DNA from: Lindgomyces ingoldianus | Lineage: Eukaryota; Ascomycota; Dothideomycetes; Pleosporales; Lindgomycetaceae | DNA length: 25,280 bases | Direction of reading: 5' to 3' | Assembly (NCBI RefSeq): GCF_010093535.1 | Contig: NW_022985213.1 | Location: 72,578 to 97,857 of the forward strand | In this document: positions 9,792 to 20,177 of the stretch, one piece after another | How the letters are laid out: every line of letters starts with the position of its first letter | Numbering within the stretch: position 1 is the first letter of the stretch | The notes under the pieces: model-generated | What the model was told of the DNA's origin: nothing | Databases searched by the model: none | The model's input: only the letters and a program-made list of their open reading frames with translations | Made by a program: the position numbers and the translations under genes

Positions 9792-10212
9792 AAAGTTATT
9801 AAAGCTAATAATAAGATTATACTAGTAAAACTAAAGGTAGAACGCTAGCTAGCATTGTATAAAATAACTATTAAGCCTTTAGCACTAGATACATAAGCCT
9901 AGAACAAAGAAGCTAAACGCTTAGAGGCTGTAAATAAGAAGAAGTTATAGGCTATGTAACTAGATGCTAACCTACTATAGAATATATAGCTATACATTAC
10001 TAGGGCTAGCGTATACTTATACAATTAGACGCTAAACTATGCTAAGAACTAAAAGACACTATATAAGATCTTCTTTATATAAGCAGCTTTAAATAATAAA
10101 GTTATTATGTTAATTTAAAAGCTAAGCTTTACCTATTTAAAAGCTTATAGCTATAAAGCATTTATAATAACTAATAACATATATTAGAATAAATCTAAGC
10201 TATAAAGGCTAG
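9792..10212 (+). pseudogene. Decayed Copia pol, segment 2 (integrase core to C-terminus)
   Basis: The Copia frame resumes directly after the transposon and matches element A from about 2696 down to 2282. It holds K-V-I-K-A-N-N-K-I and, near 9835-9930, the L-D-T-*-A-*-N stretch of the integrase core (DTxAQN in active elements), then the poorly conserved C-terminal part. It is cut after 10212 by the Gypsy element. Confidence 0.85.
10169..10212. repeat. 44-bp direct repeat flanking Gypsy 1, left copy
   Basis: AACTAATAACATATATTAGA and the next 24 bases are identical to 17901-17944. It is Copia element B sequence present once in element A (about 2285-2328, minus strand), so it was duplicated on insertion of Gypsy 1. 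Normal duplications for this class are 4-6 bp. Confidence 0.93.
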
Positions 10213-10585
10213 TGTAAAAAACAGGGTATACACTTCGCAATCAAGAGGGGTATTGACCAACAAGGGCGTGACTGTGACATAGGAGTACAATTAATACCCG
10301 CCCAATTCCTAAGGCAATCCTCTGCTATCTAAAGAGGGCTTCTACAACTGGCTATATACTTCTCCAGAGAGCCAGGCACGGCAGCGCTGGTAGCGACAGA
10401 TCTAGTATGCCGTAGGTCCAGTTCAAAGAATTACCTGTCTAGGATGCCCAGCTTTTTAGGCAAGGTAGGCATTGTCTAGGAAGTGCGGGGTTAACAGCAC
10501 AGTTTAGGAGTTGTCTAGGACTGCCTAGTGCAGTCTAGGCTAGTCTACAACAGCCTAGGAAACACCTAGATAGCTAGTTATTATA
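10213..10585 (-). repeat. 3' LTR of Gypsy 1, 373 bp
   Basis: It is collinear with 17526-17898 without length change. Its left half (outer side) keeps cytosines that are lost in the other LTR, for example CGCAATCAAG against TATAATTAAG. Its right half (inner side) is the more mutated one. Confidence 0.93.
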
Positions 10586-10602
10586 AAGCCCTATCTCTTT
10601 TT
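10586..10602 (-). other. Polypurine tract of Gypsy 1
   Basis: On the minus strand AAAAAGAGATAGGGCTT ends at the start of the 3' LTR. It gives an independent confirmation that the element is transcribed right to left. Confidence 0.7.
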
Positions 10603-10998
10603 AAGGCGCAACCCTGCGCCTAAATCTAAGCCCTTCCTTAAGGTTTAGAAGTTATGTAATTTTATGTCACTCTAAATTTAATCTAAGAGGTTAAATACTT
10701 TCTGCTAAGCTAAATCCTCTATCACACCTACACTCTACTCCGCGCTTCTAGTACGTATTTTAGAGAGATTTTCTGCGGGAGCCCCTGGGCCTTTCTAGGG
10801 GTTCCTAGGGTGTTCTAGGGCCCCCCTGGGCCAGAGGACCCCATATGAAGCTCTGTCTGTCCTAGAGAGTCCCCATTCTAACTGCCTTTAGATTCTTCCT
10901 TAGCCAGCCACCCTAGCTAGCTATCCCTTATCCTATTTTTAAGGCCTCTAGTCCTGTCTATCCTAATCTAGGCCCCCCTAGGCCCCCTAAGCCTTGTC

Positions 10999-11196
10999 TT
11001 GCACATTTTACTACTAATAATGTCTTTCCTAGCTAGCAAGCAGTTAGATAAGATTGCCTTAGCTATAAATAAAGCTTTAGCTACTGTTAATCTCTGCTTA
11101 ACTTGCCTTAATAAGATTATAAGCAGGATTATAGCGCATAAGCTAGGCGTAATTCTACTATGCTGTTTCCTTATTAAGGAGAATTGCAACATTTAG
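10999..11196 (+). pseudogene. Short open stretch, possible remnant of an antisense accessory gene (unidentified)
   Basis: This stretch of 65 codons on the plus strand is antisense to Gypsy 1. It includes L-A-S-K-Q-L-D-K-I-A-L-A-I-N-K-A-L and I-I-A-H-K-L-G-V-I-L, which looks like a helical, lysine-rich protein and not random AT-rich translation. In the same frame after the stop there is C-N-S-C-Y-K-S-S-K-D-Y (Cys codons at 11260-11262 and 11269-11271), which might derive from a cysteine cluster. I do not recognise the family. A minus-strand frame across the same bases is also open for 74 codons, so the coding strand is uncertain. Confidence 0.3.
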
Positions 11197-11604
11197 ACTT
11201 ATAATACCTACATCTATTAAAGCTTATTAGAGCCTAAGCGCACTAATAACCTTTTAAAGTGTAATAGCTGCTATAAGAGTAGCAAAGACTACTATTAAGT
11301 AGGTTATTCTAGGGCTGTTTATAGCTGTCTAGGGGTCCCTAGAGTGCTTCTTAGTTTTTTTTACTAATTCTTAAGTTGTAGTGCCTAGAGGACTATTGCT
11401 TAGCAATTATAACTATTATAAGCACTATCCTTAGCAGTTCTCTTTAGCTTAAGACCTAAATAAACCTTAGTAACACTTAAAAGTACTTACTAGACATTAT
11501 TAAGAGTCTCTATAAAAAGGTTAATAGGGTTATTATTTATTTTAATAAGTTTATAATCCCTAGCTACTTTTTAGACTTTTTTAAGTTTCTTTAGAGGTCT
11601 CTAG

Positions 11605-11871
11605 GGCTTTCTAGAGGTTTCTAGACTAATTCTTGCTAGGCTTGTCTACAGCAAGATAGCTAGTAACGCCCTAACCCCCCTCTATGTTAGCAAAAAGGTG
11701 TTTAAGGACTTAAGTACTATTAGTTTTAGTAAGGCAAAAAAAAAGGCATTAGTAAAGTGTAAAAAGGGAATAGGTAATAATAACAGCTTAGGACCTCTTT
11801 CTCTAGTCTCTAAGCGCGTTTGCACTGTATATTCTTTAACCTATACTTATCTAGGCTCTTCTAGAGCAGTC
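11605..11871 (+). pseudogene. Open stretch of 89 codons in the same plus-strand frame (unidentified)
   Basis: It has no in-frame ATG. The translation includes A-L-T-P-L-Y-V-S-K-K-V-F-K-D-L and S-K-A-K-K-K-A-L-V-K-C-K-K-G, again lysine-rich. It is separated from the 10999-11196 stretch by an exact multiple of three and by several TAA/TAG codons. This is weak support for one decayed plus-strand gene of about 300 codons or more. It could equally be chance. Confidence 0.25.
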
Positions 11872-12599
11872 TAACTTTATCTAGAGTACTTAGCCTTTTA
11901 CTGCTAATTTTAGTGTTTTCTAGGCTTAAGTTCTCTTTCTTGCTAAAGAATTTTATAAGAGTAAGTAAGGCATATAGAAAACTAACTTTACTTATAATTT
12001 TAACACTTTTAACTTTAAGTAAAACATTTTTTAGAGATAAGGTAGGTTTTTTACTTTTATCTTTAGTCTTCTTAGCATTTTTTTTTTTCTTTATATTAGT
12101 CTAGCAGATCTAGGGGTCTCTAGGCCTGTCTAGGCTCTCTAGGATAGGTTTTGCCTTTTCTAGGTTTCTACTTACTATTCTCTTCTTCTTTAGGACAGTT
12201 TAGTTTATTTTTGCATAGTAGTAGCTTCTCTAGAAATAGTTATAGCACTTTATACCCTTTTTATATTCTCTTTAGTAGCTTACTTTTCTTTTAAGTTTCT
12301 CTAGTAAAGTCTAGACTTTATAGTGCATCTGTCCCTCTTCTTAGGGGTATCTAGGCTAGTCTAGGGGTAATCTAGACTAATTTAGTAGTATTTAAAAACA
12401 GGGACAGTAAAAGATAGGCTAAGTTTCTAAAGTTTATAGTGCTTAAAAGTTTTTTTTAAATATTTTAAGCTTTTATAAAGTTATCTAGTCTAGGTTTATT
12501 TCTTCTAGTCTAGTCCCTTTTAGCCTAATTTAGCCTTCTCTTCCCTTTTCTTATTCTCTCTTGTACTAGTAGTCCTACTTATCTTTAGAATTTATTTAT

Positions 12600-15500
12600 A
12601 GCCCTTTTAGATATGTCTTCTGCTAGAAGTAGTTAGTTATTTTCCTTCTTAAACCCTTTCTAGCATACTCTGTATAGCTATATTCCCTTATGCAGCTTTT
12701 AGTCTATAATGTAGTCCACGTCCTATATATCTATTTCTGCTTAGGGTATTACTGCCTTAGCTAAGGGTTGTTTATAAAGTAACAGGTAACTTAAAGGTGC
12801 TAGCTTAAGAAGGCTAATATAGAATACTAGGTAAATCTAGAAGCTAGCTAGTAAGTCTAGGCAGTAGAATTAAGTCTTATGTATAGTAGAAACTTTTTAA
12901 GGGCCTATATATTTATTATCTAGCTTCTTCTTTAGCTAGAAAGTAGTAATATTTTTAGTGCTAAAGTATACCTAGTTCTTTACTAAGTATATTTTATGTT
13001 TATGTATTTTATTATGCTATTACTTCTAGTACTTTTACACTATTTTAAGGTGTTTAGCTAGCTTTTACCTAGTCTAGGCTAGTTTATTACTGTTTTAAAG
13101 TGCTTATAGAGAAATACTAGCCTTCTTTACTTATTTTAGCATGTCTGTAGACAGCAAATCCTTCCTATAGACAGCCTAGAATAGCAATATCCCTGTAGAG
13201 CTGTAGATAGTGTTGTTGTAGGCATATTCTATGTTAAAGAGAATCTTTGCCTAGTTATCCTGCTTGTAGTTGCAGTATATTTAAAGATACTACTCTAACA
13301 TTTAGTTTTAGCGCTTAGTCTAGCTATTAGTTTATAAGTAAAAAGTAGTAAAAAAAAGTCTCTTTATTTTTAAGTAGGCTGTAAATGTCTTTTAATAGGC
13401 AGATGTAAATAAGGCTCCCTAGTCTATTATAATAGAGAAGGGGGGGCTGTAGAGTCTTAGAATTTCCTGCCTAAAGGTCTTAGCTAAGGCTGCTGCCTTT
13501 AAAGTGCCCCTACTAAAAATGTAGTAAGCTATTTTAAAGAAATAATTAACTATAACTAGGATACTATTATAGCTCCTTCTATTTAACTAGCTAGGTAGTA
13601 GCTCTATAATAAAATCTATAAAGATATCCTCCTAGATCCTAGAGGGGACTAGGAGGGGCTAGAGTTCCCTGTACAGGGCATGTTAAGGGGATTTCACGCG
13701 TTAGCAGGCCTAGCATGTGCTAAGGTAGTCTTTAGTGTATTACTATATGCCTAGCTAATAGAAGTCCCTTTATACTTAATAAAGGGTTTTGCTAAATCTA
13801 AAATAGCCTACTAAAAAATAGTTATAGTAGGTTTAGAGAGCTTAGATTCTTACTTCTCTAGGTATATAAGTCTTTTTTTTATAAGTAAAAAGTCTTTTTT
13901 TCTCTTTTAACTACCTGCCTACCTAGTCTAGTTAGTTCTTTACATCCTTTTCTTAGGCTTTTCTTACGCCTTTAGTGTGCAGATCTTTTTTAAGCCTTTT
14001 TATAATTACTTTTATTAAAAAGCTCTCTAGGCTTTAGGTTTTATCTGCTATTCTAGCAGTACCTAAGGCTTTTATTCTAGTTGCTTAGGTAACAGCTGCT
14101 ATTCCTAGCTATTCTAGGCCCTTCTAGGGTAATCTTACCCTGTCTAGCTCTAGTTTACGCTGCAGATTATAAAGTGCCTACTTCTGCAATTCTAAGCTGT
14201 CCTTATTATTACTCTCTTTACTCTTTTTATAATTAGGCCTTCTTAAAGGCCTATTAGCAGGGTTAGTCTTACTTAGTTAATAATAAATTTAGAAGTTAAA
14301 AGTAGCTACTTACTCTACTTACTAAGCCTGCCTTCTAGTTAGGGTCTTAGTAGTTATAAACTCTTAGAGGTTAGTATAGTCTGTTAGAAGTTTTATTATG
14401 TAGGCAGCCCCCTTTAGATAGTAGCGCTAGTGTTTAAAGCCCTCTACTATAGTAAGTAGCTTACTGTTATAGGTGTTGTAGTTACATTTTACTACTATTA
14501 TTTTACACAAGAAAAAGGCTATAGAGTGCTACTAGTCCTTTCCTGCCTTATCTAGCCTAGGCTAGCTTAGAATTTCTAAGATTGCATATCTTAAGGCATT
14601 AGTTTTAACCTAGTAGTGTAGGTTAGAATTAAAATGTACTAGTAGTAGTTTTCTAGCAAATTTGCTTTTTAGTTTATTAAAGGTAGACACTACTTAGGAA
14701 CTTAGCGCTAGAAGAATAGACTCCTTCTTATGTTGCTAATAGCCTCTTTTAGCTAAACCTTAAAGTTGTTAGGTAAGCTAGTGTAAAGGGGTAGTAATTT
14801 ATAAGAATCTTTTTATAAAGTGTTAGTAGTAGTTAGTAAACTTTAAAAAGATCTAGATCTCTCTTATAGTTCTAGAGATTAGCCACCCCTAGATAGCTTT
14901 AACTTAGTCCTTTTTATCTAGACCTCTTCTAGGGTGACAATAAAGCTTAGGTACCTTACTTTATCTATATAAAATTTACATTTTAAGAGCTTAGTGTATA
15001 GCTTATGCTAGAGAAGCCTAGACAGGACTAAGTAAACATGCTTTTTATGCTTAACTTTATTTTAAAAGTAAATAAGTATATTATCTAAGTAGATAATATA
15101 ATATATGTTAAGAAAGTTTAACAGCGTAAAGTTAATATAACTCTAGAAGACTACTAGGGCGTTTATAAGTCTAAAGGGCATTATAGTGTATTTAAAATAG
15201 CTGTAGCAGGTTTAGAAGGTAGTCTTTTACTTATCCCTCTTTTTAATTTAAATGCAGTAGTAGGTGTTACATAAGTCTAGTTTAAAGTAGATTTTAGCGC
15301 AGCCTAATTAATCTAAAGATTTTCTAATTAATAGAAGAGAGTGTTAGTTTTTTACTGTAATAGTGTTAAAGCCCTAGTAGTCTATATAAAGTTAGAGTGT
15401 CCTATTCTTCTTTTTTATAAATAGAATAGGGGCCTCTGCTCTTAACATTAAGCAGCGTATCTATTCTTGTTTTAGGTTTGTCTAGATATACTTTTATAAG

Positions 15501-16200
15501 ACTTTTACCTTAGTAGTAAAAAGACTATAAAGGGGGCTATATAAAAGTTTTTTTTTCTTATCTAAGTTAATTACAAGCTTATGTAGGCTATAGTTAGGCA
15601 AAATAAAGGTGTTATGTTCTAAAAATGCTTTTTAAAACTCCTTAAAGTATGCTAACAGCAGCCTAAGCTTCTTTAAAGTTAGTTAAAATGTGTAAGTAAT
15701 TACTATTATAAACACATTATTATTAGAGTCTATTAGTATCTTTATAAATGCCTTTAAGCTGTCTAGACTAATCTTCTTATAAGGTTAGCAGTGTTTTTAG
15801 AAATAGACTATTTTACGCATAAAGTTAAGAGTTAGGTTTTATTTTTCTAGCTAGAGTGTGCCTAATATTATACTATAACTAAAGATTTTTATTATAAAAA
15901 AAGTAAATTTACTTACTTAAAACTGCCTCTTACTATTCTTAATATAGTAAAAGATGTTAGCCCTTTTTATAACCTCTAATAGCTGTTCTTTTAGGGATAT
16001 AAAGGAGCCTAGGTCTACTAGGTTAACTACTACACTTACTTATTTAGTAAGGTTTTAATCTAGAAAGTTTACCTCTGCCCTAGAGTCTATTATAGCTTAG
16101 TAGTAGTAAAAAAAGGTTAGACTTTTAATAGCTTTTAAAAAGGATATAAGCATTGCCTTTACAGCACTAGGCCTAGCTCTTTAGGTACTTACTGCTACTA
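12600..16200 (-). pseudogene. Decayed pol of Gypsy 1 (protease, RT, RNase H, integrase, chromodomain)
   Basis: Read right to left through stops. Protease: I-I-D-S-R-A-E-V-N-F with the DSG triplet altered to D-S-R at 16073-16087. Reverse transcriptase: I-Y-L-D-N-I-L-I-Y (codons 15080-15091 from Y-L-D-D), followed by K-L-L-K-C-K-F-Y and Y-L-S-F-I-V-T as in Gypsy enzymes. Integrase: zinc pair C-*-A-C at 13704-13715, catalytic D in F-I-D-F-I-I-E-L (13614-13616), and near 13140-13340 A-Y-N-N-T-I-Y-S-S-T-G. GPY/F module: K-K-L-D-N-K-Y-I-G-P near 12899-12960. Chromodomain: L-Y-R-V-C-*-K-G-F-K-K-E-N-N and A-E-D-I-S-K near 12600-12720, where aromatic cage residues would sit. RNase H must lie near 14300-14800 but I did not pin its motifs. 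Confidence 0.87.
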
Positions 16201-16249
16201 CTTTTTGCCCCTCTAAGTATTCTACCTAGCCTATAAAATGTAGGGGGGG

Positions 16250-17501
16250 GCGTCCTAGGGCGCAGCTTTTCCTGCTAGGTTGTCCTTTTTAAGGGGGCAG
16301 TTTTTCTGCATGTAGCCCTGCTTATAATAGTTATAGCAGCCCCCCTCTGTTTAGTTTTTAGCCTTTTGTGCTCTTTTAGCCTTTAATTTCTAAGGCCTAG
16401 CAGCTATAAAGTTATAAGGCTTTACATTATTTCTTTAGTGTTAGTTACTCTAAGGTTTCTTATAACTTGCTTAGCTCTTTAAGGGGTGTTCTGCTTCTTT
16501 TAGGGGCCTCTTGCCACCCTTACAGTTCTCTTCTGCCTAAAGGACCTGCTAGTGCTAGTTAGCCTCTATCTCTAATTTAAGAAGACTACTCTACACCCTT
16601 AGTTAGAAGTCTAGCCTGTACTGCACTTTCTTGTCTAGGGTAGAGAAAAAGTTATGTATTAAGTTCTAATTTAAGTTATTTAAAGCTTTAATAGAGTTAA
16701 TATCCTTCTACTAGGTTTTAAGATAGTTAAAGAGTTTAGTAAAAGTCTAATTTCTTTAATTTACATTTTTAATTCTTTACTTAGCTAAATTTTTTTTTTT
16801 TAAGCATGTCTAAGAAAGCTTAACAGTGTTTTCTTTATAAAGCCTTAGTGTAATTAAGTTAGGTAGTTAACTGTAGAGATTATACATACCACCCTATCCT
16901 AACAGTTGCAGGGGTCCTCCCCTAGGTAGCGCTAGCAGAACTCTACCTGTAATGCTGCATTTAGGAAGACTAAAAAGTTTTAGATATATTCTTTATAGCT
17001 TTTAATATATGCTTATAGTTACTTATAGAACTTTCCTTTAAACTTTAAAAGTTAGTTAGGCTTAGGTAACTATAGCTTAAAAGGGGTGCCTATAGGAGCA
17101 GCTGTCCTAGGTGGGAACAATAAGGGTTAGCTAGTAGCTGTCTATAGGGGGGCTGCTAGCCCTAGCCCTATAGGGGTTAGGTTATTATAGAGGGAGTTGT
17201 AAAGCCTTTAAAAAGATTATAATATTTTTTTTAATTAGTCCTTTTAAAGTTATTCTAGTTTTTTTTTTTTTTCTTTTACTTTCTTTTTTAGTTTTTTTTG
17301 TTAGATCTTAGCATCTAGTTAAGTAATATTACTTATTATAATCTCCTCTAAAAGTGTCTTAGCCTAAGTAAAGAGGTCTAAGGGTGGCAGTCTTTAGGGG
17401 GGTTGCGCAGATGTCCCTTTTTTGTTAGGTAGTCTATCTGTAAAGAGAGTCTGTAAGTCTTGTACAACGCTAGCTTAGGTAGCAATAGTTATGCTAGGTA
17501 T
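16250..17501 (-). pseudogene. Decayed gag of Gypsy 1
   Basis: The zinc knuckle at 16297-16338 reads C-Y-N-Y-Y-K-Q-G-Y-M-Q-K-N-C, a CX2CX4HX4C knuckle whose second Cys and His have both become Tyr through single transitions. Upstream (to the right) the frame is lysine-rich (K-K-L-K-K-K-V-K-E-K-K-K near 17250-17290). It probably began at the ATA codon 17499-17501, formerly ATG, followed by P-S-I-T-I-A-T. The start is inferred. Confidence 0.72.
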
Positions 17502-17525
17502 TATTAAGTAAGTAAAGAATTATAT

Positions 17526-17898
17526 TATAAAAAATAAGGTATACACTTTATAATTAAGAAGTGTATTAACTAATAAGGGCGTAACTATAACATAGAAGTA
17601 TAATTAATACCTGCCTAATTCCTAAGGTAATCCTCTGCTATCTAAAGAGGGCTTCTACAACTAGCTATATACTTCTCTAGAGAGCCAGGCACGGCAGCGC
17701 TGGTAGCGACAGATCTAGTATGCCGTAGGTCCAGTTCAAAGAATTACCTGTCTAGGATGCCCGGCTTTTTAGGCGAGGTAGGCATTGTCTGGGAAGTGCG
17801 GGGTTAACGGCACGGTTCAGGAGTCGTCCGGGACTGCCTAGTGCAGTCTAGGCCAGTCTACGACAGCCTAGGAAACACTTGGATAGCCGGTCGTTACA
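17526..17898 (-). repeat. 5' LTR of Gypsy 1, 373 bp
   Basis: On the minus strand it begins TGTAACGACCGGC at 17898 and ends TATA at 17526. It is collinear with 10213-10585. The outer (right) half retains CpG such as GTCCGGGAC and CGGTCGTTACA, whereas the inner half is RIP-changed. Confidence 0.93.
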
Positions 17899-17900
17899 AA

Positions 17901-17944
17901 AACTAATAACATATATTAGAATAAATCTAAGCTATAAAGGCTAG
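17901..17944. repeat. 44-bp direct repeat flanking Gypsy 1, right copy
   Basis: It is identical to 10169-10212, including the positions at which both differ from element A by RIP-type changes. Two extra bases (AA, 17899-17900) separate it from the LTR end. Confidence 0.93.
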
Positions 17945-20163
17945 ACCTAAAGGCGTAGATTAGATATTTAGTTAAGTACTAATTATTAAACATCTACTGT
18001 GTATAGATACTACTGCTAGCAAAAGTAATTTATACATATAATGTTATTTTTAATAAACACTTAATCTTTAGCAGTAAGCTTAAAGACTTAATAGATAACT
18101 TTATATATAACAGAGTAAAAAAAATTACTATATATGTTAAAATAATTAAGCTTTTAACACCTAGTTATTAGCTAGAGAAAAAGTTGTTTTATAAAAATAA
18201 CACTATAAATAATACATTAAATTTTAATAAAGTAGACTTACTAGGCTACTATTAAGAAAGAAAGATTAAAGATAACTATTTGTCTTCTCTAAATACTCTA
18301 CTACCTGCAGCATTGCTTATGTAGTTAATAGCTAGAGCTGCACTAAAGCTAAGCTAAATAAAGTCTTTAAAGACTGTACTATAGGCTATAGCCTTTATAG
18401 CTAGTATAAGATTTAAAAGTGTAGAAAAGCATAGTAGTAAAACACTAAATAAAGCAGCATTAATAAAAATGCTATTTAAAAGAAAGACACTTTATAAAAG
18501 CTAGCTGCTACTTTTGCTATTAACTTAAAAGTAACTAAAGGAGCACTCTTTATATAAGATGTTTAAGGCAGCAGAAAGAACGCATTTAGATAGTTATTAG
18601 ATAATAAAATTCTAGACAGAGGTCTAGACAAAGCTAATTAAGGCAGCTAGACAGCAGATTCTAGATTGCATGTAGGTGTACACTTATAAGCTTAATAAGC
18701 ACTATAAATTATAAAGATGTAAGGCGCAACTAGTAGTCTATAGTAATTAATAAAGAAACATTACTACACAAGATACCTACGCTGCCACCCTAGCAGAACG
18801 CTTATTTTAAATGCTAATAGCAATATCTGCACACTTTAACCTAGAGCCTAAATAATATAATATAACTAGCGCGTTTATACATGCAGCAATTAACTGCAAT
18901 ATCTACATGTAAACGCTAAAAGGCTATTAGAAACTAGGTATAATACTAAAGCTTTAAAAAGCACTATATAGCTTATAAATTTCTCTTTTACTCTAGCAAC
19001 ACTATTTTATAATAACTTTTAAAGGCCTTAGGTTTTTAGCTGTTCTACATAAACCTTACTGCATAACTAAAGCTAGAATATATATATATATTTTTTTATG
19101 TAGACAACTTTATTGTTGCGTATAAAAAAGGCTCTAAAGTAGATGCATAGCGTGTAGTAGACTAGTTACAAGAGAAGTATACCCTAATAGGAGGCAAGGA
19201 CCTATAATAGTTCCTAGAAGTTAAAATTATTAGAAATTAATAGCAATAAATAATTTAGCTATTATTAGCCTTATATATTAATAAAATAGCTAGGCTAGCT
19301 AACAGAAAGGACCTGTAGCACACTACATCTATAAGTAAGATTAAACTTATGCTGCAATCTAGTTTTATAACTCTATTAGAAGTAAATTAATATTAGTAGA
19401 AGATTAGATCTTTACTCTTTATAGTAGTTACTATAAGACTAGACATTATCTTTACTATATTACGCCTTGCACAGTTTCTTACAAATCCTACATCTAACTA
19501 TTAGGATGCAGCTAATTAAGTTATTCTGTACCTACATGCGACACAGACGTACGCACTTTAATTAGAAAAAGAAGACTACCTTATAGTAGTAAGTAATGTG
19601 TTATTTGCAGATAATACACTAAATAGAAAAAGCTTTTAGAGCTACATTATTTAACTATTTAGCAGATAAATTGCATAGTAAGTAAATAAATAAAATATAG
19701 TTATAATGTTAATAATAAAAGCAGAATTACTTATACTATTTTAAGTTACTAAGAAAGCTATGTTTACAAGAATGCTTTTTAATAAACTATAAGTTAAGCT
19801 GCTTAATGTAACTATTATAATTTAGTGCAATAACAAGCAGACAATTTAACTAGTAAATAAAGAGATATCTTAACTTTAAACTAAGCTCTAACATGTTAAC
19901 ATCTATAACTACTAGCTCTAACAGGAAGTCTCTTAATAAATAATTAAGGTTGTCTATGTCCTCTCTAGTAAGATGCTTGCAGACAGACTTACTAAAGCGC
20001 TTCTAGCTAGCAAATAGCTAAGCTTTCTTTAGCAAATTTGGCTAGTTAACGTTAGGGAGAGGATAGTTAGTTAGGAAGCGGATATAGAAGAGATTAAAGC
20101 AAGAATAGAAGCCCTAGAAGCATACTAAGATTGCGCAATTAGGAACCAGCTTAAAGCATGTCT
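17945..20163 (+). pseudogene. Decayed Copia pol, segment 3 (reverse transcriptase and RNase H)
   Basis: The Copia frame continues after Gypsy 1. The reverse transcriptase motif Y-V-D-N is at 19097-19108 in the context F-F-Y-V-D-N-F-I-V-A-Y-K-K-G. It is the same D to N change as in element A. The RNase H tail A-D-R-L-T-K-A-L is at 19979-20002, followed by L-A-S-K-*, the usual C-terminal end of Copia pol. Mutation is dense to about 19900 and drops toward the LTR. Confidence 0.87.
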
Positions 20164-20177
20164 AAGCTAAGAGGGTG
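20164..20177 (+). other. Polypurine tract of Copia element B
   Basis: AAGCTAAGAGGGTG sits directly before the TGTTAG start of the 3' LTR and matches the tract of element A except for one transition. Confidence 0.8.

Larger units (their letters stand above)
10603..12590. other. Unassigned 2-kb region between chromodomain and 3' LTR of Gypsy 1
   Basis: No retrotransposon domain is recognisable here on the minus strand. The region contains many CTAGG/TCTAGGG motifs and a GC-richer patch at 10767-10860. On the plus strand two relatively long open stretches (10999-11196 and 11605-11871) lie in the same frame, and the stops between them that I read are all TAA/TAG. It could be a long 3' untranslated region, a decayed accessory or captured gene antisense to gag-pol, or an older insertion. 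TGA is scarce in any RIP-altered DNA, so its absence proves little. Confidence 0.5.
10213..17898 (-). mobile_element. Ty3/Gypsy chromovirus retrotransposon, Gypsy 1 (7686 bp)
   Basis: Two 373-bp LTRs with TGTAA/TTACA ends enclose a minus-strand gag-pol remnant in the order gag zinc knuckle, protease, reverse transcriptase, integrase, GPY/F module, chromodomain. Integrase after reverse transcriptase defines Ty3/Gypsy, and the chromodomain defines the chromovirus branch. At 7.7 kb it is longer than the usual 5.5-6 kb; about 2 kb of the excess lies between the chromodomain and the 3' LTR. It is inserted in the integrase region of Copia element B and flanked by a 44-bp direct repeat. It is dead through RIP, with its outer LTR halves spared. 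Confidence 0.93.

Noticed and set aside
10968..11192. 74-codon minus-strand frame in the Gypsy 1 3' region
   Set aside because: Not clearly better than the overlapping plus-strand frame; it has no recognisable domain and no continuation from the chromodomain frame.
11913..12104. 63-codon hydrophobic plus-strand frame
   Set aside because: Ile/Leu/Phe-rich translation expected from AT-rich poly(T) sequence; not in the frame shared by the other two plus-strand stretches.
19081..19097. TA dinucleotide microsatellite
   Set aside because: Short TA run created inside the Copia reverse transcriptase frame by RIP; not an independent repeat.
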